From contig CM060977.1 of the NCBI GenBank assembly GCA_030765065.1, positions 125,616,295-125,680,294 on the forward strand: a DNA stretch of 64,000 nt, written 5' to 3'. The notes under the pieces are model-generated. The model did not search any database and was not told the origin of the DNA. It saw only the letters and a list, made by a program, of their open reading frames with translations. Shown here piece by piece: positions 44,402 to 57,157 of the stretch; position 1 is the first letter of the stretch; each line of letters begins with the position of its first letter. The translations under genes were made by a program, and so were the position numbers. Origin of the DNA: Deroplatys truncata. Lineage: Eukaryota; Arthropoda; Insecta; Mantodea; Mantidae.

Positions 44402-44980
44402 CAAGATATTCAATCACTACTTCATAAAGCCAACAAGCAAGAAAAGCAAGTGTCTTTAATATGGATTCCACCCCAAATTGGAATATAACGCAACTAATTA
44501 GCCGATCAGGCAGCAAAAGAAGCCATTAAACATCCACTAGTGATCCAAGTATAACTATACCAGCCCATGATGTTATCTCAACCATTAAAAAGAAGCTCTA
44601 CCAACAGTGGAAGACAGGATGGCTCGCCTCCACGAGAAGGAAACTCCGTGATATAATATCGAGGTTTTCGACATGTCCTCCCAGTAATTCTCTTTCCAGG
44701 CAAGTTCAGGTATTAATATCCCGACTGAGAATGGGTCATACCAAGATCACACATAGGCAATTTCTTTCAAAGGACCAACCACCCATCTGCCACCAGTGTA
44801 AAATACTGTTAACGACGAAACACATAATCATGGAATGTCCACAATACAACCAATGGAGAAAACACTACTACATACCCAATGATTTACAAACAGCACTCAA
44901 CTATTCGATGTACCCTAAGATACCTGAATTTTTTAAAACCATAAATTTATCTAAAACATACAATGTTCAATCAATTTGAT
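44402..44980 (+). mobile_element. LINE ORF2 RNase H and C-terminal fragment
   Basis: Plus strand: SLIWIPPQIGI and ADQAAKEAI (about 44452-44530) match the last part of a LINE-encoded RNase H (WIPSHVGIxGNExADxAAK). Then MGHTKITHRQFLSKDQPPIC and CHQCKILLTTKHIIMECPQY (44731-44850) match the H/C-rich tail of I- or Jockey-type LINEs. The frame ends with a stop at 44977-44979. The RNase H part is interrupted, so the copy is dead. 5' truncation is usual for LINEs. Confidence 0.7.
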
Positions 44981-44984
44981 TAGT

Positions 44985-45729
44985 TATAGTGTCACAATTT
45001 TATATACCAGTTCACCGTAATGGTTTAAAACCACCAATATGTTAAGTAACCTCATTGCTTTATTTTAAAAAATTATTTTATAAAAAGTTGTGAAGTCCCG
45101 ATATGACTAATACGTTAAAGCGACTATTAACTTAAAAAAAATCAAATTGTGAAGCAGCATCGACATGTAATAGTGTACAAGCAATCGGACAAATGACTAT
45201 GGAGTAAGAAAAATCAAAAGTGAGGAAAAATCGAGATACGAAAGGTGAGTTAGAATGGTGTGAAACAATTTTGATAACTCTGAATGCTGTAAGTTTTGAG
45301 AGGCCAGAAAAATCGCAGCTGTATTTGCATGCTTTCATTTGCATGTAACCTCAATGCTAAAAGAAGCATTGCTTCTGACGAGGGACCTTTGTTACTGAAA
45401 TATACGTTATAGTATGTAGATGTGACGGCAATGCGTGCGACAATGAATAGGATAAAAGCATGAAGTATAAATTTAAAATTAAGGGCATGCCAAATTGAGT
45501 TTTGCTTCTTACCAGTCGGTTTTATGTTTAATTGTATCATCAATAATTTCTGGTCATTCATTGCCAACTGTTTACTTAATCGAAATCATTCGCAGAATTC
45601 TCGGTCATTCCATACGTGAAAATGGTTTGGACGCGTTTCTAGACCGTCATCTGGGTTAATATAATTTGCATTTCCTCATTACTAATATAGTTTTCTTCAG
45701 AAAACACAGCAACTTCTTAGCTTAAACCA
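44985..45729. other. unassigned intergenic DNA
   Basis: Possibly includes LINE 3' UTR at its start. No ends seen. The minus frames at 45132-45567 are unrecognised. Confidence 0.35.
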
Positions 45730-46664
45730 CAGTTGAGGCAGTATTTTTAACACATAAATGATTTCAGTCTAATTACATAATAAATAAAATATAATCACAG
45801 CCCGCCTTAAAACAACATGTTTTTAAATAAAATATATAAAGTGTATGTTACAGTCATTGTATTACGTTTATATTATTATGTACATGTTTAATAATGTTAT
45901 GTGAATGTATTACGTAATTTAACAATGTAGGAGCTGTGAGAATAGAAGCCGAAAGTTGTAACTATGAGGTAACAATGAGGTAACCTTGAGACAACAATAA
46001 ATAAGAAAGTTTAATAATGCTACTAATAATTCTTGGAACAAAAATGTAATATTTAAAACAGTTTATAAATAGCCAATCAACAACTAGAAAAAGCTTAAGT
46101 TAAATAAAAGTATTCTATTGGAGTAAGATTAGCCAATCGCAGACTTGAAATATTGAAATTTACAAATTTTAAGCGGTAAACGCCAGACGCTAGAAGATAG
46201 CGTACCTGAGCAGTTCGTTCGCTCGGAACGTATTAAGTGCGAGACATAAAAAATGCATTACGGCGTGAATAATATAAAATTTACGTGTTAAAAAGTACAA
46301 GTAACAATAATCTCACAGCTCTACAGTAGGATATATCAGTGAAGTGTTATTTAATCATGTGAAGGATTAATAAAAGAGTGAAGTAAACAATTATAATTTA
46401 CGTAAGCCTTCATTCTTTAGCCGCATTACCCGCTGCTAAGAGATAGATGTTTCTGCAAATTAATACTGACGCAGCCGAGGCAAACATAAATATATATTTA
46501 AATAAACATTAAAATACAAAGTTGATTTTTTTAAAAGTGGGGCGAAGGCCACCGGAAAGTGAATGTGGGGCGAAGGTCACCGGAAACTTTGTAACGTGCG
46601 TGGTGTAAACAACTTCAAGTTTTGGCTCCCCAACAGTGGAACTACAATACATATACTTCACAGT
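45730..46664 (+). mobile_element. solo LTR of family L (copy 6) with 4-bp target duplication
   Basis: The LTR (45734-46660, 927 bp) starts TGAGGCAGTATTTTTAACAC and ends ATATACTTCA. CAGT precedes it (45730-45733) and follows it (46661-46664). It carries two CCAAT boxes (near 46073 and 46130) and GGGGCGAAGGCCACCGGAAA. Like copy 3 this is a recombination remnant without interior. Confidence 0.85.
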
Positions 46665-47258
46665 TCAGTACGGTTTAACCCAAGCTACATATAAGCTCAG
46701 ATTATCGTATGAACTACGCACCGTAAAACTTCACTAAAGCTTAAGCTTCCGCTTAAGCCTGAAGTTTAAGGTTAAATGGTCCTTAGAAGGCTTAGACTAC
46801 GGCCCACAACACTGGACACGAAATCCAATGTACTGCACAATGTCTGCATTCAGAGCAGTCGTTTAGTTGGGTCACTGCTCATGATACTCAGTACCAGATG
46901 TTCAAATGATTTTCTAAACGATATCTGAAATTTCCATATGTAACAAAACCTGGTGATGCACGCTAGTACTCTTTTGTGAATCGAAAACCATAAATTACTC
47001 GTTCTCAAGGAAGTGGTAGATGCTCACATTACTGACTTCCTTTCAAACGAGGGAATCAACAGAGCCCTCTAACTGAAACTCAACCTGAAATTCCTATGGC
47101 AGAAGCCATGTAACCGAAGAAGACTACACTTAAAACATCAGCGACCAGTTGTAACTGCAAGGTGCCGAAATGAAGCCGCAATTCTTCAACGGCAACCCAG
47201 TATATGCGATTCAGATAAGCATCCTGTTTCAGAGGCGTGCTTCAATAATGCGCAGAGT
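46665..47258. other. unassigned DNA with a CTTAAGC-rich patch
   Basis: 46735-46790 repeats AGCTTAAGCTTCC and GCTTAAGCC words like those at 43.0 kb. The rest is not recognised. Confidence 0.3.
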
Positions 47259-47777
47259 TTGAGTAACTGGAACCGAGCGAGGTGACGTAACGCGTGCGCT
47301 CGCATTCGGGAGGTCCCGGTTTAGATCCCCGGCGACCTCCCACTCATACCATCGATTCGACTTTCGGCAGCCGAATGTTGGGATGGTTCATCTTCTACCA
47401 CGACTTTTCTGCCCCTCATTACATGTACCCATCATATCCCTTGTCATCTGTTTCAGGGTTTTAGGACCAGACGACGGTTTTCGGCGCGTTGCGGCTGGAC
47501 GGTGGATTGCGAGACTGCTGAGGTAGGACACACCTCCGAGCGGGCCCCACCAGGGTGGACCGCCGGGGGTTATGAGGCTTGTGGGTGGATATGGCGGCGT
47601 CGGATGCGTTCGATCTGGAAACGTTAGGGGCACCGAGGTCATCCGGATCTGTTCGCCCTTCGGGTCTCTCCCCTCATCCCTCCCACACAGGGATCACGGT
47701 AGAAGCAAAAAATCGCCGCTGCGGCCTACTTGGGGTTTCCCACCCCTCCGTCCGTACCATTACCTTGAGTAACTAGA
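47259..47777 (+). mobile_element. SINE family D (copy 5) with 13-bp target duplication
   Basis: TTGAGTAACTGGA (47259-47271) and TTGAGTAACTAGA (47765-47777) flank the SINE (47272-47764, about 493 bp). The head is CCGAGCGAGGTGACGTAACG with a weakened B box, GGTCCCGGTTTAGATCCCCG. The body has ATGTTGGGATGGTTCATCTT, CATCATATCCCTTGTCATCT and CCTTCGGGTCTCTCCCCTCA. This copy gives the true ends and length of family D. Confidence 0.8.
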
Positions 47778-48949
47778 CGGAGAACCTTAGCCCAAACCCC
47801 TCACGACATAGAAACTGGTAATCTGAGCCCTTGTTCACACACCCCGCGCGACAATCCTGAAATCAGTCAGAGCTGTCCAATCAACTAGTTAATATAAGTA
47901 TTATTTCCATGTAGCTTATATGGAAGATTTGGGCGTTCGTTTTCGAGAGTTTGCAGTTAAAACTGACACCTCGTGTTTTGGGTGTGGCCTCCTTATACTA
48001 CATCCCTTCTGTCGTAGGAATTTCAAGGTGGGTTTCGGCACGAGAGGTCTGATGCTTTGCTTGTAAATATTATCGCAGCGAACAAAAATTGGCTGTAAAT
48101 AAAATGTACTGAAACTGCAATAGAGGAAGCATAAATTACTACCTATATAGTTTCACAAAATAATGCCTGTTAGTATATTAGGACTATATAAGCAGGGTAA
48201 TTTCTTGTGCAAGAGATGGTGCCATTAAGCAAAACTTCTCCCTATGTACATATAGTTGGGAGAGAACTGAGTGGCACGGATGGCTTGCTCGTACATACTG
48301 AAGAACTTCTAACACGACTGGAAACTTCAAATAATGGAAATAAATTCTGTAATGACCTGCGGACTATGTAACGCTCTTCCTCACAAAATTGCACTTGCTG
48401 CTCGGGTTGTGTTTACGAGGTCATTTCTGTCAATTGAAAATCACGGTTAACACGATCTCTTACATAACCCCATAAAAAATTGTCATAAAAATTCGGGATT
48501 ATTGTTCCGGTTATTCTGAAGCAATTATAAGGGGGGACGAGAGAGGGTCTAAAGGGACAGATAAAAATAGAAAGTTATTTATATAGTAGTTTTTATTGAA
48601 GATGCATTAGAAAATAAATACCGGATTTTGTCTAAGAAGTTTAAACTGCAGCTCATGGAATGCATATAATGTGCCGCGTGGTTTACGTTTTCAGTCTCAT
48701 AGATGACTCAAACACGGTTAAATAAATATAAGAATGCACCTAGGGTAGAATACCTAACCAGAACAACAAAACATGCTTCGATTTTGAGTTATTCTGCTAG
48801 AGTTTGAAGTAAGGGCTAAAGGTGGAAATATGAGCAATCTCGTAAGTTATAACTTCGAAAAGCAAGAGCCAAAAATTCAAACCTTATAGCAATATTCAGT
48901 ATGCTGTGGTTCAAAATCATTGGCGTAGCCAGAAAAATATTAAGGGGGT
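47778..48949. other. unassigned intergenic DNA
   Basis: AT-rich, with no recognised element or gene. Confidence 0.45.
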
Positions 48950-49480
48950 TTATGTATAGGACTGAAATAGATTGGGGACTCGGCACTGAAACACATAGGG
49001 GATGTTGTACCTACGCCCCACAAGGGGGCCTCCCCAGGCTGAAGGATTAGGCGAGAGGAGACACCGGGCGGCCGAAACCAAGAGTGATGGCACAGAACGG
49101 CAGGGTCCCTAAGTTTCCACATAGGGACTCCCCGGAAGACCGGGGACCCCGCCCCGCACAGAGGGGCCAACGCCCCTCAAAAGGGTTCGGATACCCCCGG
49201 CAGCCAGCCGAAAACCGAGGACGAGAGAGTTGCAAAGATCATCCGTTTCCCCTGCCACACTGTACCGGAACACCATCGCTGACACTCCCAACCTCTGAAA
49301 GAGACCAACGGATGAAAGATAAAAGTGAAATGAGAATGGGGATGAAATGAAGGGATAGGAAATTCGGAGGATGTGAGAATCTTTTCCAACATTCGCCTGG
49401 CAAACCGGGAAATCCCCCGAAAAAACCCATGGACCAAGAAGGTCGGCCACGGGAATTGAACCCACAAATGCGGGCCATAG
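48950..49480 (-). mobile_element. SINE family D (copy 6), head truncated
   Basis: Minus strand: the B box is seen in GGGTTCAATTCCCGTGGCC (about 49442-49460), and the A box part is missing. The body (TTTTTTCGGGGGATTTCCCG; CATTCTCATTTCACTTTTAT) and the GC-rich tail align with copy 2 at 22 kb. Many long frames on both strands here are SINE shadows. Confidence 0.6.
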
Positions 49481-50500
49481 TATGTATGGAAATCGATTTT
49501 TAAACAATTAGTAACAATTCCAATGACAAATACGAATTAATCCTCGGTTAAAATATTTAAATAAATACATTTTATATTCGCAGATTAAGGTGCAACAATT
49601 GGAATTAAAATTAGGATATGAAGTTTTAGATATTCTAAGCAGCAAATATGTTTATATGCGAATTAATGAGCACTGCGAAGTAGGTATTTTATATTACCGC
49701 TGCAGGTCACTATTTCGCTACAAAATGAGGTTTCTAGTTATGTAATAAACTCGAAAACGTATTCATTTGTAAACAACTCAAACTTAGCAACGGAACGAAA
49801 ACATTCCCCAGATGTTGTACCCACGCCATCTAAAGTAGAATTTTTATTGCTGGTACCTTTGGCGATTATGTCTAAGACATGAAGCGTAAATACAGCACTA
49901 CCAGTTATAGATAGAAAGCATTTCGTTCCGCAAACCCAGAAAGATGCTATTATTTTAACGAAGTTAGTTTTGCTATTAATTTGTACAGTTACTTTAGAAA
50001 GGGGGTCCCAACCCCCAAAACCTCCCTATTCAAAATAGACCGTGAAAATAGGCATAATTTAGTTAAACGGATTCTTCTTTTGTAGATACGTTGCAAAAGC
50101 TATCTGCATGCCTTGTCCACCCATTCTAATTCTCAATACCTATCTGAAAGTCTTTACGTCTAGACGTCATGAAATTACTTGCAAATTGCCGAACAATGAA
50201 CGAAGCTATTCCTTATCATCTGGTAAACATTTCGAAAGAAGATCGGCTGAATATCGAGAAATATTGTCGACTGCGACCTGAATTTCGTTTTCTAGCATAG
50301 TAGGGATTTAAGGCCCATTACTGCACTACATATTTCTACTACTGATATGGTTATTCTATTCATTTCCTAAGCTGCCATTAATTTCGAAAGTTGCATTCCG
50401 CTCGGGATTTATTAGACATGTTCGGCGTTTTAACATTTTTCACCATGTCCCGCAGGCATTCAATCATTTTTCTTTTTGTTTTCGTTTTGTTTTAAAAAAA
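49481..50500. other. unassigned intergenic DNA
   Basis: Nothing recognised. Confidence 0.45.
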
Positions 50501-51363
50501 TCCGATGTGTTACACTCACATGACTTTCTCTACTCTTGTATAAACTATTTTTACAAACACTTATTCTCCATATGCTTCATGTTAATCGAGATATCGAGAT
50601 GTTAATCTTATTGCTAATTTTCTTGTAGATGAAAGGGGAATTTGTAGGCTTTAAGCGATAGTCAAATATTTTAAGAGCCGGTTACTATGTGCAGTATTCC
50701 ATTCTCCTTGCATTACCAGGACAAAAAAAATGAATAACGAATTTGAGAAAAAGTATAAGTATTGGAAAATTTAAGGGAATAACAAACATATCTGCAAAAT
50801 GGTTCACTCAACTAAAAAAATGTATATGACATAAATTGTGTACTTTAACGCGATCTACATTTTTTGTGCAGTAAAAGTTTGTCTATCTCTTATGGTTTAC
50901 CAGTTATGCAAAAGTCGTTCACAATAAAGAATACTTTTGGAGACATTCCCAAAAAGTTCGAAATATACATTTCATTTGTCATGAAAAATCTTAAACATAT
51001 GATATTTTAATCAAAATCGTTAGATCCATTTTTGATAAAATTAAAATTTTAGAAAAATGTTCCATGTAAAGGGTAATCTGGGTTGGGGGGATTTTCTTGA
51101 AAACCTTCGTGTCGCATCTCTGGAAGATACTGAACCTAAATACCAAGTTTGGTGTTTATCCGACTGTTCGTTTCTGAGTTATGCTGTTTACAGACACACA
51201 GACAGACACACACATACACACTCACACACACAGACATGTTTCCAAAAATGCTTTTTTTGGATTCAGGGGGTCTCAAAACATGTAATTCCGGTGAAATCTC
51301 GGTATCGAATGTTTGGGTGGAATACAATACTTCCCCTACTTACTATACGTAGTAGAGAAAGTA
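50501..51363 (+). mobile_element. family A element, copy A14
   Basis: Starts TCCGATGTGTTACACTCACA after an A-run, CA array about 51192-51231, ends TACGTAGTAGAGAAAGTAAT. The reading frame after the array is shifted relative to A5 and A7, which argues against a conserved protein. Confidence 0.75.
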
Positions 51364-53160
51364 ATTACTAGAAACAGCTTGCATCATGTGCCTCTCTATT
51401 CTGTTGTAGAAGTTAACAGTCTGTTAGTTTTGGCAATGGAAGCCTGAAACACGGCCTAAAGGATTTACTTTCATCCCTAAACTTGAAGCAATCTTTGGAT
51501 TCACTCTCGGAAAAGGGTTTGGAAAGAGAATGTCGTACATTTTCAGAAAAGCTGGAAGATTTTTATGAAGCGTGCATTGATTAGTACAAAAATGAATAAG
51601 CCCTTTGAAGGAATTTGAGTATTTCCATGGATCCAAGTTCAAAATATTAAAGTCAAACTAATCAAATTAATCCTTGTTCTGAGCATCCTCAAAGAAATCC
51701 TATGAAGTTAAGAGGACTCGCTATTTTTGAGTAGTTTTCTGTGTTCAACAATAATTTTACAATTTCTGGTGTGGATCGAAATTAATGCTTAATCATCAGT
51801 GTTGTGAATTTCTAAGATGTAATAACAGAATTGAACATTCAATGAACTTCTTAAAATTTTGCAATTCCGAGCGACTGCGAGGGTGTTTTCTCTGACCAAT
51901 GCTCAGTGGACAAAAGAAAGAGACGCCGAATAATAGGGTTAGTTAAACGCATTATTGTTGTTGTGAAGAATTTTACAAGTACTTGTTCCAGAAATATAAT
52001 GCATTTCTTCTGTCAAACCTAGGGCTGCGGACAAGAATCATGTTGTTTTTCCAACCAATATAGCTTCAGCATCGTCAACACAAATTTAAGGTATGCTATT
52101 TTCGAAGCTATAAAAAGAGCTCGTTAAAAGCTATAAAAAAACTGAACATTAGATTATCCTGCAAATTGTGCTTTAGATATGGCAATTATAGCCATGATTA
52201 AAATTTTCTCCGTGCTGGTAAAGCTGGCTCTAAATGATTTATGTATCCATACAATAAAAAGTGCAATTTCGACTAACGTTGTTCACAACACCTTACTGTA
52301 AACTCTCTCATCCTTATTTTAAGATTAAGTTAATGATGATATGGTGACTCTGTATACAATGCAGTTTTATATGCCCCCTGTTATTAATGAAGTATAGTTT
52401 TAGTGATATTACAACACGTGTAGATGCACAAGAGCACCAGTGTGAGAAAGAGACCCTGTTTAAAAACGTTCAGCCATAACCGTTGCGCACAGCGTTACAG
52501 AATACCCTTGTAGGGATTTGATGATTTCAGTTTTAGTTTTTCCATATTTTTCATCCAGTTTCAACTGAATGACTATGTCCGTGATAAGAAATAGTAATCA
52601 TTACAGGAAGAAAGCAGACATGCAATGGAAACAGAAGGGATGCGAAACCCAAGCCTAAGAAGTTATCAAACTTCGTAGAATACTGTTGGTATCACTGTAA
52701 CTTATGAAAATAGCTTCAACAGAGGCTTTTCCTGGATTGGTTTCCTTGTCTCAAGGTGATGCATCTGTACTATATCATCTATCTGTCTATAACACTACTC
52801 TGCATGAGTATGGAAATATGCTCTAATTCCCAAGAATGCATGTAAATACCTATGTATTGAGCTTCACTAGAGCAGTATATTCACAAAAAGATGATACACA
52901 TTTTTCACTTTCTTTGGCTACCGAAGAATATAACCAAACCACTTCTATTTTGAGCACTCTCACACCTTCACTCGCGTGCGACAGGTCCTAGGTTCACTAC
53001 GGGCACACACGACACTATCATATAAACTGCCGGCTAGGTCAGCAGATGACTGAACTGCCGGCTACTGACTTGTGCCCACTTGTCGGACTGTGATGATGAC
53101 ATAATGAGAGGGGAATGACGGAAACAGTACACCAGCTGCTTGTCTATTGGATGAATGCTA
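51364..53160. other. unassigned intergenic DNA
   Basis: No element or gene recognised over 1.8 kb. Near 53037-53090 the word AACTGCCGGCTA occurs twice, about 38 bp apart. Confidence 0.4.
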
Positions 53161-53435
53161 ACACTTGTGGAGCTCACATATGTTGCTCGTCTTTAATCTC
53201 AGACAACCGCCTTGTGAAGCAGCGAAAATCTGCGTGCAATTACATCTCCAACACAGTTCCGAGTTGAAATTGGGATCGGCCAGCGTTTTCGCTTGTTTCT
53301 TCGTGTTTTGGAAGACCGTTTTGCTGTCACTTGCTCGACGAGATGGTGACTTTAACGTGCACGTGGACAAAAGTTTTTACTCAGTTCGCTTCCAGAACTT
53401 CCTACTCCTTAAAAGATGCAAATACACATCAACAA
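53160..53435 (+). CDS. possible host first exon, unrecognised
   Basis: A 280-bp block clearly more GC-rich than its surroundings. It is open from ATG at 53165 and reaches AACAAATG followed by GTAAGT (about 53438-53443), a consensus 5' splice site. The peptide (FNLRQPPCEAAKICVQLHLQ; FFVFWKTVLLSLARRDGDFN) has no family I know. It may be a 5' UTR rather than coding. No TATA box is evident, though TCATATAAACTGC lies near 53020. Evidence is composition plus one splice site only. Confidence 0.25.
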
Positions 53436-53673
53436 ATGGTAAGTAATAGCCTTTAGTCTCGCTTCAAATGGCATGACAGAAAACTTGCTAAGCTTCTACA
53501 TTGTATCTCTGGAAGACTAGAGGTGAAATTGTCATTTTTCAAAAATGCTACCTCCTGTTTTAAGGCTTAGAGACTTTTTGAACTTTATAATTTATGTGTG
53601 GCGGTATTGTGATACACTTTAATCTTTTCATTTTCAAATAGAGGCCAAAACGTGGAGGGGTTGTAAGGGTGCG

Positions 53674-54363
53674 GCGGATGTGCTACATTCACATGGCTTT
53701 CTAAACCCTCTGTTGCTTATTAGTGGTGTAACAATTATTCTTCAGAAAATTAAGTTTTCTATTTACATTTTAATCGCGGTAAACCTTTCCGGAAATAGCT
53801 GCAATACACATTTCGTTGTTATACATACAAAGGGAATAACGAGTCAAATGTTTAAGAACTGGACGCTATATGCTGGCCTTAAAATTCCATACTCTTTCCA
53901 TGACATCGCGAGAAACAACTGACAGGACAGAACTTTAAAAGAATGGCTTAGTATTGAACAATTCGAACCATTACTAACGGATATCTCGGAAATGGCTGAT
54001 GCCATAAGAAAAGTTATTTGAAATAAAGTGTGTGTCTTAAAGAGATCTACATTTCTTGTATAGTACGTTTTCGTCTATCACTTAAAGTTTACCACTTATA
54101 CAAGATTATAAAAAAATTCTTCCGAATGAAAAGAACTTCACAGACTATTCCCAGAAAATTCGAGATATACATTTTATTAGTGAAGTAAATATCTCTAATG
54201 CGTGGCATTTTAATCAAAATCGTTGGAGCTATTTTTAGAAAATAAAAAATTTCGAAAAATGTTTCATGTAAAGGGTAGTTTGGGGTGGCAGGATTTTCCT
54301 TAAAAGCGAGTTATTGATCTAAGGTATTGATATTTATATGACTTTTCTTTTTTTAGTTACGCT

Positions 54364-54394
<31 letters not shown>

Positions 54395-54522
54395 TGGAAC
54401 TTTTTCTGCTCTTTTTGGGGTCCAGGGGGCTTCAAAACATGTATTCCTGGTGAAATCTCGACACGGAAACTTTGGGTGGAATACAATATTTTCCCTATTT
54501 ACTATATGTAGTAGAGAACGTA
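53674..54522 (+). mobile_element. family A element, copy A15 (second subfamily)
   Basis: Starts GCGGATGTGCTACATTCACA and carries AAACCTTTCCGGAAA and CATACAAAGGGAATAACG as in A4. A pure (CA)n array is at 54368-54394. It ends TATGTAGTAGAGAACGTAAT. Confidence 0.7.
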
Positions 54523-54873
54523 ATTAAAGTGTTTTATGCTTTCCGTTTATTGCAGTTTCCTTTTAATAATAAGATTTCTTGGCAGAATAAGAAAACGTAG
54601 GAATTTACAGCGTTCAACCTATCCTGTATTCAGCGCAAGAGAAAATATTGTTGAGGAAAACAAAGAGATCGAAATCGATTTTTAAAACTATGATTAATTA
54701 AGTCTGCCGTCTCGTCTACGAAGACAAAAATAGCGTGAATTTTAAGAATATACGAAGAATTTAAAATATCAGGAAAAATATATGTATTAAAATTATTATT
54801 ATCTAAATTCCGTTTAAAATTCAGGCATCAAAATCAACGATTCTTTTGAGCCCAAAATACGTAATCAGCAACA

Positions 54874-55603
54874 TACGAGGGCAGTCCAGAAAGTCCCAGA
54901 GGTTTTGGCCTTCGTGGCGATGAGTAGGGCTAGAGCCGCCATCTTAGTGTCAGAACGATCCTACATTCAGTACGCATCCAACAGCTGTAGCGTGAAGACT
55001 GTGTCTTCCTTACTGTGCTCTCTGTGAGTTGTTAAAATGTGCGCTGCAATAGAAAATCCCGCCAATTGTGAAGTGCGGTTGGCTAAAAAGAACAAACCAA
55101 TTGAAATTTATCGTCAATTTTGTGATGTTTACGGGCAGGGAATAATGAGTGAAAGCCGAGTCAGGCAATGGTGCATTGATTTTAAAAATGGCCGTACCAA
55201 TGTTCACCACGAGGATCGCAGTGGTAGGCCTAGCCTTATGACTGATGAACTGTCAATGCAAATCAATGAGAAAATTCCTGAAAATCGTCGTTTCACGATT
55301 ACAGATATTTGGGAACATTTTCCCCAAATTTCACGGAGTTTGGTGCATCAAATTGATGCTACGATACTGACGCTGAACTGCATGCCGGTGTAAACCAGTG
55401 GTTGAAGTCGCAGGCGGCAGACTTCTACAGAGAGGGTATTGAAAAACTTGTGACACGGTATGATAAATGCCTCAATTTGAATGGCGATTATGTAGAAACA
55501 TAGCTTAAGAGTGTACCTTTTAAATGTAGATAATAAACGTTGATACTGCATTTTGTTAATTGTTTATTTCAAAACGTCTGGGACTTTCTGGATTATCCTC
55601 GTA
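54874..55603 (+). mobile_element. internally deleted mariner with both ends
   Basis: TA at 54874-54875 and 55602-55603 bound the element. The left end reads CGAGGGCAGTCCAGAAAGTC and the right end, inverted, CGAGGATAATCCAGAAAGTC; both continue into CCAGA(G/C)GTTTTG-like sequence. The transposase start and stop regions are present, but the middle third to two thirds is missing. Such deletion derivatives can be mobilised in trans if a matching transposase exists. Confidence 0.8.
55037..55505 (+). pseudogene. mariner transposase, internally deleted
   Basis: The N-terminal part starts at ATG 55037: CAAIENPANCEVRLAKKNKP, then VRQWCIDFKNGRTNVHHEDR, SGRPSLMTDELSMQINEKIP and ENRRFTITDIWEHFPQISRS. This is the helix-turn-helix DNA-binding region of the SETMAR/mariner type. 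Straight after it (about 55350) comes the extreme C-terminus in another frame: VNQWLKSQAADFYREGIEKL and VTRYDKCLNLNGDYVE. About 200 of the usual 340-350 residues, including all catalytic Asp residues, are lost. The first frame stops at 55391-55393. It might still encode a DNA-binding fragment, but that is speculation. Confidence 0.75.
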
Positions 55604-57157
55604 TAAGTTGTTCTTCAGAGGGGAGGCACTAACTTGTAATCCTAAATTTGCATATGTAGCCATTAGTTCCAGAAACAGCGTAAGCTTTATTTATGGGGCT
55701 TAAATCCATGCACGATTCTGCTATATTAGAGAGAAGATATTTATTACTTAGTGATTAAGGTTAATTCATTTTAAGCGTGTTAGATCAATCTGTAACACTG
55801 AGCTGCCTACATGTAGATAATATAACTATTTAATTTAGAAAACAAATTTTGAAAATTGAAAGAAAAAAATCTTATTTGATCCTCCCCGGCCCTTGGAGAT
55901 TGCTGGGAGAAGATTACGGTTTTTCCTCCATTCAGCTATTCAGTTTCGTGCAACAAGAGTTTAGCTGCTATTAGTATTTCAAGTTTTTTTTCTCCAGGAA
56001 GAAAATAAACTACATTTGTATGAGGTTAACGCTTGGTTGTCATATCTATAGAACATTTGAATATAAAGGAGGATCATTAGTAATACGACATTAAACGGCT
56101 ATAAAATATGCCTACAGCACATTATTATCGAGAGTGAAAGGCGCTAGAATATGTTGTTTTAATAGCCTGTAGGGAAATAGGAATAGAAGCAAGTGTTTTT
56201 AATTATCAATTTAGCAGTTTTTCCATTCTTTTGAAGTAATTAAATGTTTTATAAAGGTATTTTATAATATTAGGTTTTCATACATTGCGTCGAAATTACC
56301 CCACTTTGTGCAGTACTCATAAGTCCTCTTTTCACCAAGTGTTGTCTTTTAGAGCACGGTTTGCCAAACTACGGCCCACAAGCTGCATTTGTTTGGCCCA
56401 CATAAAAACTTAAAAAACTATATAAATAAAAAGAAACGGTGCGCCTGTGTTATATTATTTATTAGCGCATTTCGAACGATTAAATAAAATTAAATATTCA
56501 GATGTCATTACAGTAGTCAGTAAATTTGGTTGATTTTAGCAATTGTCTCTCGAATGACATATTTTCTCATTTGAAAGACTTTGCACGAGGACTAATACTA
56601 TGGAAAGTATTCACAATAGTGCAGTAGCCAATTTTAATACACTACAGGGAGGCTAAAACAAGAATACAAATTTAATTATATAAAAATAATCATTTACAAC
56701 AAATTGCCAACACGAAGGTGCTACCTACAGCCCAAATATTGGCTCGAGAAGCTTAAATACTCGTACATAGGTAACTACATAAAAGACACTCACATCCATT
56801 TACCTGAAAATTTTAAAAACAACCTGAATTCAAATGCATACGAACACTTGCTCTCACTGTTAGCACCCACTATTTCTTTCTTTTTTAATAAAACTCTTTT
56901 ATCAAATTGTCGCAAGGTTAACAAAACTAAAAGTAAAGTTCACGGTTACAGTACATGAAGACAGGTCTGAAGAATTTAGGTTAGTGTGGACAGCAACAGT
57001 TTCCCCAAGGCGTACCAGGCAAGGACAGAAATAAAGATAAACATAAAAATCATAGCAAAAGGCAGATATAAAGATCAATATAAAAATCATAGTGAAAGTC
57101 AGAAATAAACATGAATACATAATAATAAACCGAGGAGTATGAAAGAATATGATTAAA
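55604..57157. other. unassigned intergenic DNA
   Basis: AT-rich. The plus frame 56704-56958 has protein-like composition (YWLEKLKYSYIGNYIKDTHI) but no family I know. No element ends seen. Confidence 0.35.

Noticed and set aside
48940-49507. Overlapping frames up to 132 residues on both strands
   Set aside because: All fall in SINE D copy 6, whose GC-rich body is open in several frames by chance.
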